NCBI GenBank assembly: GCA_002732845.1
Contig: NVSZ01000082.1
Coordinates: forward strand, 1 to 9,449
DNA: 9,449 bases
Direction of reading: 5' to 3'
From: Rhodospirillaceae bacterium
GTDB lineage: Bacteria; Pseudomonadota; Alphaproteobacteria; Rhodospirillales; Magnetovibrionaceae
The stretch's first letter is position 1, and every line of letters begins with the position of its first letter. The notes beneath the pieces were generated by a model. The model saw nothing but the letters and a program-made list of their open reading frames with translations. It searched no databases and had not been told where the DNA came from. A program made the position numbers and the translations under genes. Positions 1 to 5,441 of this stretch are shown here, one piece after another.

Positions 1-366
1 GCTGCCAATGACGCCCAAACCTACATCGGTGATTTGTGCCGTGCCGGGTTTGAAAAATGATTTGCTGCCCATTTCAATGACGACACCCTTGTCGTCTTTT
101 TGCACTTCGATCTCTTGTTCCATACTCATTTCAAACGCGGCAGACTCAATCGCCGTGACGGTTTGTTGTGTTATGGATTGTGCGGAATCCTTACCCAAAC
201 CGATTTCTTCGCTGATGCCCGCCATGACGGCTTCGAACATGGGCAGATCAATTTTGGAAAACGACACCAGCATCACAAAAAAGGCCATCAAAAGGGTAAT
301 GGCGTCGGCGTAAGTAACAAGCCATTCTTCTTCGTCTGGTTCTTCGGTGATCGGTGGTGGCGGCAC
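1..366 (-). CDS. motB: Flagellar motor stator protein MotB (PomB-like), N-terminal part
   Basis: Partial gene: the 122 N-terminal codons are present and the rest lies beyond position 1. MotB anchors the stator to peptidoglycan and, with MotA, forms the ion channel that powers flagellar rotation. Visible are a short Pro- and Glu-rich cytoplasmic N-terminus (residues 2-14), one membrane segment (about 16-36), and the ion-binding Asp at residue 21 within WLVTYAD. A periplasmic linker follows, then the beginning of the OmpA-like region near residues 94-112 (GVVIEMGSKSFFKPG). The peptidoglycan-binding core is outside the window. The start is taken as GTG at 364-366, because the frame is closed upstream by the motA stop and GGAG (375-378) sits 8 nt before it. 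The gene follows motA by 15 nt and is almost certainly cotranscribed. Whether it uses protons or sodium cannot be settled here; overall it looks closer to PomB than to E. coli MotB. Confidence 0.93.
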   Translation of the reverse strand, partial: MPPPPITEEPDEEEWLVTYADAITLLMAFFVMLVSFSKIDLPMFEAVMAGISEEIGLGKDSAQSITQQTVTAIESAAFEMSMEQEIEVQKDDKGVVIEMGSKSFFKPGTAQITDVGLGVIGS

Positions 367-374
367 AATAAAAG

Positions 375-378
375 CTCC
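375..378 (-). promoter_or_regulatory. Ribosome binding site fixing the motB GTG start
   Basis: On the minus strand GGAG lies 8 nt upstream of GTG (364-366), between the motA stop codon and motB. No ATG is available in this frame between the motA stop and the transmembrane segment, so this site supports a GTG start. Confidence 0.7.
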
Positions 379-381
379 GTA

Positions 382-1182
382 TTATTTGCGTGCTTTGTCG
401 ATGCTGAAATGGATAGCCGGATCAAGATAGCTGTTCATTTTATCCTGGATGAAACGTGGATTTTTATTGTCCGCCATTAAAATCAGGCCTTCGGCAATCA
501 GGTAATTGCGAAAACGGATGATTTGTTCGCGTTGCATAATTTTGTTGGCCGCAGGTTTGTAAATCAGTTGGGCAAAAATCACGCCGTAAAGGGTGGTGAT
601 CATCGCAACCGCAAGGCCACCGCCCAATGCAGATGGGTCTTCACCCATTGAATTCAACATCACCACCAGACCAATCAAGGTCCCGATCATGCCAAAAGCC
701 GGAGAAGCCGAAGCCATATACTTCAAAATATGGACCTGCACGGTATTGCGGCCAAATGAGGTTTCAATCAGGTTGGTCATGATGTCGCGAACTTCGGCAC
801 CCGTATAGCCACTGATGACCATTTCCACGCCGAATTTCAAAAATCGGTCGTTGCGGGTGGCTTTCATGGCTTCTTTTTCAAGGGCGGGTGGGCCGCCTTT
901 TTGCACGATGTAAGACCACCGGATCATGCGACCAATTTCGGCCTTCAAGATGTCACGACCAACTTTGGGGGTGAACATGATGCGGCCAATAAGTTTAAGG
1001 GACAGAAGAACATAGCGGGGTTCGTAAGAAATAAAGGAGGCCGCCAAGGTTCCACAGACCACGATGATGAAGCTGGACAGGGAAAGGAAAACCGTAATGT
1101 CATCGGTTTCCATCAAAATTGCCCCGATGAAAAGACCAAAGGCCAATATCAGCGAAAACAGTGTTGAAATGGATAGTTTCAT
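382..1182 (-). CDS. motA: Flagellar motor stator protein MotA (PomA-like)
   Basis: MotA/TolQ/ExbB superfamily inner-membrane protein that surrounds MotB to form the stator ion channel and pushes on the rotor through its cytoplasmic loop. The 266 residues match the shorter PomA type better than E. coli MotA (about 295). Four membrane segments are visible: about 2-24, 31-52, 157-177 and 186-208. Between segments 2 and 3 lies a large charged cytoplasmic loop (53-155) with the expected Arg- and Glu-rich stretches. The conserved Pro of segment 3 is P161 (ASPAFGMIGTLIG), and a second Pro, P210, follows segment 4 (YKPAANK). The ATG at 1180-1182 is preceded by a GGGGGAAG Shine-Dalgarno sequence 6-8 nt upstream. 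It is complete, with no damaged motif, and leads the motAB pair. The 167-bp gap from the adaptor gene upstream suggests its own promoter. Confidence 0.96.
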   Translation of the reverse strand: MKLSISTLFSLILAFGLFIGAILMETDDITVFLSLSSFIIVVCGTLAASFISYEPRYVLLSLKLIGRIMFTPKVGRDILKAEIGRMIRWSYIVQKGGPPALEKEAMKATRNDRFLKFGVEMVISGYTGAEVRDIMTNLIETSFGRNTVQVHILKYMASASPAFGMIGTLIGLVVMLNSMGEDPSALGGGLAVAMITTLYGVIFAQLIYKPAANKIMQREQIIRFRNYLIAEGLILMADNKNPRFIQDKMNSYLDPAIHFSIDKARK

Positions 1183-1349
1183 TAGGTTCTTCCCCCAAGT
1201 TCCAGCACCTTGGAACTACGTATACATTTTCTATGTGATACGGATCTAATCGACATACATTATAGCTAGCTTGCGAATCTTATATATATTATAGAATCAT
1301 AGGGTCAAAGTCTTGATTAAAAATAAAGATTTGATGAGGAGAAGAAAGC
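1183..1349 (-). promoter_or_regulatory. AT-rich leader and probable promoter region of motAB
   Basis: This gap lies between the adaptor stop codon and motA. On the minus strand a TTGACC hexamer (1303-1308) is followed 18 nt later by TATAAG (1279-1284). A perfect TATAAT (1259-1264) lies further downstream without a good -35 box. Either could drive motAB. The position of a promoter here is likely, but the exact boxes are uncertain. I saw no GC-rich hairpin with a T-run to terminate the upstream secretion transcript, so read-through into motAB is possible. Confidence 0.4.
1198..1217 (-). promoter_or_regulatory. Short hairpin abutting the motA ribosome binding site
   Basis: AGTTCCA (1198-1204) and TGGAACT (1211-1217) are perfect 7-bp inverted arms around a 6-nt loop. 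In the minus-strand transcript the hairpin ends directly at the GGGGGAAG Shine-Dalgarno sequence of motA. It could tune translation, or be chance; no slippery or riboswitch-like structure is visible. Confidence 0.4.
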
Positions 1350-2669
1350 TCAACGTTCGCGGAAGGCTTCTTCTTTTAGTTTCAGAACGGGTTTAACCAA
1401 ATAATCCATAACGGTTTTTTGGCCCGTGCGAATATCAACCGTGGCTTCCATACCCGGCATAATGGGCAACATTCCCGGCGTATCGCCCAGATATGATTTT
1501 TCCGGTTGGATGACAACGCGGAAATAAGGGTTTCCGTCTTCGTCGATGCTGGTGTCTGGAGCGACCAAAATGACTTCACCATCTAATCCGCCATAGCGGG
1601 CATAGTCATAGGTTGAAATCTTCACCAAGGCACTTTGTCCTTCGGCCACATAGCCACGATCTGTGGGGGGCAGGCGGCTTTCAATCACTAAATTTTCACC
1701 CGTTGGCACAATTTCCAAAATGGGCTCACCCGGTTTGATGACATTGCCAATATTAGTGAAGGCCAAATTGATGACGATCCCGTCGATGGGGCTTTTGATT
1801 TCGGCGCGCACGCCTTGTTCTTCGGCTTTTTTCAGCAATTCACTGATGCGAGCGATGGTTTGTTCGGTTTTGTTCAGTTCATCTTGGGCTTCGCGGCGAA
1901 ACCGTGTTTCGTCTTCGCCAACCCGGCGCTGGGCTTCCGATACGGCCGCGCGTGCACGGGGGATAGACGCTTGAATGGATTGCAACTCACCCGCCAGGTT
2001 GGTCATTTCCGCTTCGATTTGCAGGTGATCCACCCGTGACGTCAGGCCGTCCTTTAACAGTTCGGTCGAAATGTTAAAACGTTCTGTGGTCAGCTTGATA
2101 TTGCCTTCAACGGCCCTTTTTTTGGCCGTCAATTCATCGACTTCGAGTTTTCTTTGTTTGACCAATTCCCGCAAAATCGCTGTTCCCGCAGACAGTTGAC
2201 GTTTGCGGGCGTCAAAAGTGCGGCGTTGGGCGTTGGCTTGCAGGGGGATGCGTTCGGCAAGTTCGGCTGGAAAGTCAGGCTGTTTTTTGCCGGTGGCTTC
2301 GGCTTCCAAGCGGACACGGGTCAGGCGCTCACTGTCCAGTCGCACTTTTAATTCTTCAATATTTGCCCCACTTGAGCCCAAATCCAGCTGCATCAAGGTC
2401 TTTCCGGCAAACACCAAATCGCCTTCTTTGATGAAGATGTCTTGGATAATGCCACCTTCTAAGTGCTGAATGATTTTTGATTTGCCTAAGGGAATAACAT
2501 TGCCCGGAGACACCGCAACCTCATCCAGTTTTGCAAAATTAGCCCACGTTACGCCCAAAATGATCAACGCCATAACCGGCCACGCCGCTTGACGCCACGT
2601 TGGCACGGGGTGTTTTTCTAACATGTTCTCTAATGGGTCTGGGTCTTTTTCCAAGGTGTCTTTTTCCAA
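1350..2669 (-). CDS. HlyD-family periplasmic adaptor subunit of a type I secretion system
   Basis: Membrane fusion protein that links an inner-membrane ABC exporter to an outer-membrane TolC-type channel. The 439 residues show the family order: a cytoplasmic N-terminus, one membrane segment (about 28-46), a first lipoyl half (50-97, with HLEGGIIQDIFIKEGD), and a long alpha-helical hairpin (about 102-286). Then come the second lipoyl half (287-325, IKSPIDGIVINL and IKPGEPILEIVP), a beta-barrel, and the C-terminal HlyD signature (about 400-430, MPGMEATVDIRTG then MDYLVKP). The start is not settled. The TTG at 2667-2669 has a poor Shine-Dalgarno sequence. A second in-frame TTG (2652-2654) has GGA 10 nt upstream, and the first ATG is residue 16. 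It follows the ATPase stop codon by 15 nt, so the two are cotranscribed and probably translationally coupled. Confidence 0.95.
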   Translation of the reverse strand: MEKDTLEKDPDPLENMLEKHPVPTWRQAAWPVMALIILGVTWANFAKLDEVAVSPGNVIPLGKSKIIQHLEGGIIQDIFIKEGDLVFAGKTLMQLDLGSSGANIEELKVRLDSERLTRVRLEAEATGKKQPDFPAELAERIPLQANAQRRTFDARKRQLSAGTAILRELVKQRKLEVDELTAKKRAVEGNIKLTTERFNISTELLKDGLTSRVDHLQIEAEMTNLAGELQSIQASIPRARAAVSEAQRRVGEDETRFRREAQDELNKTEQTIARISELLKKAEEQGVRAEIKSPIDGIVINLAFTNIGNVIKPGEPILEIVPTGENLVIESRLPPTDRGYVAEGQSALVKISTYDYARYGGLDGEVILVAPDTSIDEDGNPYFRVVIQPEKSYLGDTPGMLPIMPGMEATVDIRTGQKTVMDYLVKPVLKLKEEAFRER

Positions 2670-2672
2670 GGT
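2643..2672 (-). repeat. Perfect 15-bp tandem duplication at the adaptor start
   Basis: The 15-mer gtctttttccaaggt occurs twice in direct succession (2643-2657 and 2658-2672). On the coding strand it repeats ACC TTG GAA AAA GAC, so it duplicates a possible TTG start and the following Leu-Glu-Lys-Asp. The frame is preserved. In the duplicated arrangement GGAAAAAG of the first copy can act as Shine-Dalgarno sequence for the TTG of the second copy. Confidence 0.9.
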
Positions 2673-2684
2673 TGATGTCGTTTC

Positions 2685-5060
2685 TTATTCAGCGTTATTG
2701 CGAAGACGGATCGAAGCACCAACTTTTAAGGCGGGGCGAGATAGAGACTGCCCGGACCGAATGCTTGTATCTTTACGGGGTGGCGAGAGTGTCACAGTTG
2801 GTTTCACTTGGCGCAAGGTCGGCGTCGCAGATGGTTTCACAAAAGTCTTGGCTTGGACTTTTTGTGGGGTTGCGCGGGTGGTGACCTTGGGGATCGCCTT
2901 GCTTCCGGATTTCGGAGCCCTCAAAACGGCGGCAAGTTTTGCTTTTGTCACGGATCTAGGTTGCGGGCGGCGCAACACGGTGGCCTGTTGAGGCGCGGCA
3001 CCAGCCGGGCGCGCCACGGCTGCGGCTTGCATGCGCGGCGCACTGATTTTTGCTTTAACAGGGGCTTGTACAGGGGCTGGAGCCGGAGTTGTCTCAACTT
3101 TTTGAGGTTCAGGCTTAGGTGTTGATGCGGCTTTCTGTGCAGGGGGAGCCATTAATGAGGCCAAGGTTGCGCCCGCCGGTTTGGCCGCCACAGGTTTTGT
3201 TACAGCCGGGCCAGCCTTTGCCACAACGCCCGCTGGAACCGGGGTGGCTTGGTTTGGGGCTTTGTTGGGGACGGGCTTCGCTGTTGCTGTTGGTTTTGCA
3301 GCAAGTGTTGCGCCGCCTTTTTTGGCATCGCCAGCACCTTTGCCTTTTTTGGCAGCCTTGCCCCCAAAGAGGCGCGGAAGAACCTCGCTGGATGGTCCGG
3401 CAAGGGCCAGACGTCCACGGTCCAGAGCATACAAAAAGTCACACGCCGAAAGCAGTGTTGGGCTGTGGCTGACAATAATGACGGTCCGGGTTTTGGCAAT
3501 TTCAACCAAGGTATCTTTCAGTTCGTGTTCGGCATGGCGATCAAGGCTGGAAGACGGTTCGTCCAACAACACCACGGGGGGTGATCCCACCAAGGCGCGG
3601 GCCACGGCAATGCGTTGACGTTGACCGCCGGATAAACGGGACCCGGCTTCACCGATGTCCGTGGCGTATCCATCGGGTAAATCAATAATGAAGTGATGGA
3701 CGCCAGCTTCGGTGGCGGCTTTGATGATTTCTTCGTCCGAGGCCGTAGGCATGCGTGACGCAATGTTGTCGCGTACGGTTCCGGTAAACAGCACGCTTTC
3801 TTGGGGGACATAGCCCAACCAATCGGCCAATTCAGACCGGGTGAACTGTGCCATGTCCGCACCATCCATCAACACCCGACCTTTTTGGGGGGTATACAAA
3901 CCTTGGATGATTTTCAAAAGGGTTGTTTTGCCGCAACCGTTTCGCCCCACCATGGCGTGGATGCCGCCGGGATTGATTTCAAGGCTGATGTCACAAATGA
4001 CCGGGGCCAAATCTTCGGAATAAGAAAAAACCACATTTTCAATGGTGAGCTTGCCCTTGGGCTTTTTCAGCTTCACTTCACTAACCGCCCGATCCGCATC
4101 GGAAGCAAAGATTTCGCCCAAGCGTTCGGTGGCTTGCAAAAAGTTTGAATAGGTCCGCCACATACCGACCAATTGGTTCAGCGGGCCAATAATTTTACCC
4201 GACAGCATATTGGTCGCGATCAACGCGCCCATGGTCAGGTTCTGATCAATGATCGCCAACGCCCCAACGGTGGTCAGCAACAAGGAGGTCGCTAAGGACA
4301 GTGATGAACCAATGTTGGAAAAAGCATCGGTTTGGGTGCCGCGGTGAATAGCATTTTCAATGTTTTCCGCGTGCTTTTCTTCCCACACGGGTTCCATGGA
4401 ACGATCCAGCGCCAAGGCTTTAATGGTGGTCCGTCCGGAAATCATTTCCGCGACCAACGCATCCCGAGATTGAGAGGTTTGCCGTTCTTCGCCACTGGCT
4501 TGGGACATAACGCTAGAAGACCGCCAGGCCACCAGCATAAACACAGGCAACATGATCAGCAAAACCCAAGCCACCGGGGCCGCAATCACAAAAATCAAAA
4601 CCAAAAAGAGAATGGCAAAGGGAAGGTCAGCCAGCAACAGGGCGCTGGCTCCCGAAAGTGTATTGCGCACCACGTCAACATCGCGAAATAAAGCAGACCA
4701 GTGCGCGGATGTTCGGCTTTCTAAGGTTTGCAAGGGCAGCCGCATCAATTTGCGAAACAGCCGACGTCCCAATTCAACATCAACGCGTAAAGCCACGGTT
4801 TGCAGGATACGGGCACGCGATTGCCGCAAAATAAAATCGAAAATCAGCACTAAAATCATGCCGACAAAAAGACCTTGCAGGGTGCTGATGCCGCCACTGC
4901 CGACAACACGGTCATAAACTTGCAGGGAAAAAACAGGGATTGCGAGGGCCAAAATGTTGACGAAAAACGACATCGCCACGACTTCACGGAAGACGCCTTT
5001 AAAAGGTTTTAAAAACGGTTTTAACCACCGTCTGTTTTCTGGGCTTGGCGATTCAGGCAA
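2685..5060 (-). CDS. Type I secretion ABC transporter (permease/ATPase) with long basic C-terminal tail
   Basis: Inner-membrane exporter half-transporter that uses ATP to push an unfolded protein into a HlyD/TolC-type conduit. It has no N-terminal C39 peptidase or C39-like domain: the membrane domain begins near residue 28, as in PrtD-type exporters. Membrane segments fall at about 30-50, 61-80, 138-158, 162-180 and 250-272. The nucleotide-binding domain (about 337-562) has Walker A GRNGCGKTT (372-380), Q-loop Gln420, signature LSGGQRQR (476-483), Walker B VVLLDE (496-501) and H-loop His532, so it should be active. Family members without an N-domain are usually about 570-600 residues. Here 791 residues include a tail from about 566 made of Lys, Ala, Pro and Thr, with about 40 K/R against 5 D/E. 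The start is TTG (5058-5060), supported by GGAGA 6 nt upstream and an in-frame stop further up. Its adaptor follows directly. Confidence 0.93.
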   Translation of the reverse strand: MPESPSPENRRWLKPFLKPFKGVFREVVAMSFFVNILALAIPVFSLQVYDRVVGSGGISTLQGLFVGMILVLIFDFILRQSRARILQTVALRVDVELGRRLFRKLMRLPLQTLESRTSAHWSALFRDVDVVRNTLSGASALLLADLPFAILFLVLIFVIAAPVAWVLLIMLPVFMLVAWRSSSVMSQASGEERQTSQSRDALVAEMISGRTTIKALALDRSMEPVWEEKHAENIENAIHRGTQTDAFSNIGSSLSLATSLLLTTVGALAIIDQNLTMGALIATNMLSGKIIGPLNQLVGMWRTYSNFLQATERLGEIFASDADRAVSEVKLKKPKGKLTIENVVFSYSEDLAPVICDISLEINPGGIHAMVGRNGCGKTTLLKIIQGLYTPQKGRVLMDGADMAQFTRSELADWLGYVPQESVLFTGTVRDNIASRMPTASDEEIIKAATEAGVHHFIIDLPDGYATDIGEAGSRLSGGQRQRIAVARALVGSPPVVLLDEPSSSLDRHAEHELKDTLVEIAKTRTVIIVSHSPTLLSACDFLYALDRGRLALAGPSSEVLPRLFGGKAAKKGKGAGDAKKGGATLAAKPTATAKPVPNKAPNQATPVPAGVVAKAGPAVTKPVAAKPAGATLASLMAPPAQKAASTPKPEPQKVETTPAPAPVQAPVKAKISAPRMQAAAVARPAGAAPQQATVLRRPQPRSVTKAKLAAVLRAPKSGSKAIPKVTTRATPQKVQAKTFVKPSATPTLRQVKPTVTLSPPRKDTSIRSGQSLSRPALKVGASIRLRNNAE
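2688..3353 (-). other. Low-complexity Lys/Ala/Pro-rich tail of the secretion ATPase
   Basis: Codons for residues 570-791 of the ABC transporter. The segment lacks recognisable folded domains, is strongly basic, and has recurring AKP, KPA and PAP triplets that recall histone H1-like or TonB-like linkers. It lies after the ATPase domain and so should be cytoplasmic. The composition also leaves other frames open, which explains several long but spurious ORFs here. Its function is unknown. Confidence 0.8.
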
Positions 5061-5066
5061 CCAGTT

Positions 5067-5071
5067 TCTCC
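5067..5071 (-). promoter_or_regulatory. Ribosome binding site for the TTG start of the secretion ATPase
   Basis: GGAGA on the minus strand lies 6 nt before TTG (5058-5060). An in-frame stop occurs 27 nt upstream of that TTG and the next in-frame ATG is residue 30, inside the first membrane segment, so this site decides the start. Confidence 0.75.
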
Positions 5072-5087
5072 AGTTAGCTTGTTGTTT

Positions 5088-5117
5088 TTAGGCCTGTTTT
5101 TGTTTTTATGGGCCTAA
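5088..5117. repeat. Inverted repeat 1 upstream of the secretion operon
   Basis: TTAGGCC (5088-5094) and GGCCTAA (5111-5117) are perfect 7-bp arms around a 16-nt T-rich loop. It lies 28 bp before the ATPase start and could be an operator or a leader hairpin. Confidence 0.6.
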
Positions 5118-5118
5118 T

Positions 5119-5147
5119 GATATGGGGTCAATTTGTGAAACCATATC
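5119..5147. repeat. Inverted repeat 2 upstream of the secretion operon
   Basis: GATATGG (5119-5125) and CCATATC (5141-5147) are perfect 7-bp arms with a 15-nt spacer, one base from inverted repeat 1 and nearly the same size. The pairing of two such units suggests a regulatory site or a double hairpin in the mRNA leader. Confidence 0.6.
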
Positions 5148-5200
5148 GCTTCGGGGCTGTTAACTTCTGTCAACATAGTTTAATTAACGGACCAGTTAGA

Positions 5201-5224
5201 GTGAATAAAAAGTCTTAAATTCAC
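5201..5224. repeat. Inverted repeat 3 in the divergent region
   Basis: GTGAAT (5201-5206) and ATTCAC (5219-5224) are 6-bp arms around a 12-nt AT-rich spacer. It is weaker than the two units nearer the ATPase gene and may be chance in AT-rich DNA. Confidence 0.4.
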
Positions 5225-5378
5225 ACTGGATTTTTATTATGCGATTTTCCACTATAGTAATTCAAACATTAATATAGCATAAAGATAGCAAGGTTGTATT
5301 TGTTTTTGTAGTTAGATTCCAATAGCTTCAGGGGTATAACTTCATCTACCTCATAAAGATTATAACTTTCAAAACAAC

Positions 5379-5408
5379 TTGACGGTACGGCTTGCAACCT
5401 TGTCTAGT
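5379..5408 (+). promoter_or_regulatory. Candidate promoter of the adenylate cyclase gene
   Basis: TTGACG (5379-5384) is followed after 18 nt by TCTAGT (5403-5408), a partial match to a sigma70-type pair. It would give a leader of about 25-30 nt ending in AGAGGG (5426-5431), which lies 10 nt before the ATG. The -10 box is weak. Confidence 0.35.
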
Positions 5409-5441
5409 TAACATTCAGAATTTACAGAGGGATTTCCGGGG

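Larger units (their letters stand above)
5061..5441. promoter_or_regulatory. Divergent intergenic region between secretion operon and cyclase
   Basis: A 381-bp AT-rich gap with start codons facing away on both sides, so it must hold two promoters. Three inverted repeats are visible, at 5088-5117, 5119-5147 and 5201-5224. On the minus strand a perfect TTGACA (5168-5173) is a possible -35 box for the secretion genes, but no good -10 box sits at the usual distance. A palindrome ACTATAGT lies at 5251-5258. I found no coding sequence and no tRNA or recognised riboswitch. Confidence 0.6.

Noticed and set aside
3181..3618. 145-codon plus-strand open frame over the ABC tail
   Set aside because: The Ala/Pro/Lys-rich tail has a composition that leaves other frames open. 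There is no Shine-Dalgarno sequence or family match, and the sense strand is continuous with the ATPase.
5384..5396. Sigma54-type promoter (GG...GC) before the cyclase
   Set aside because: The spacing between the GG and GC elements is 8 nt in place of the required 10.
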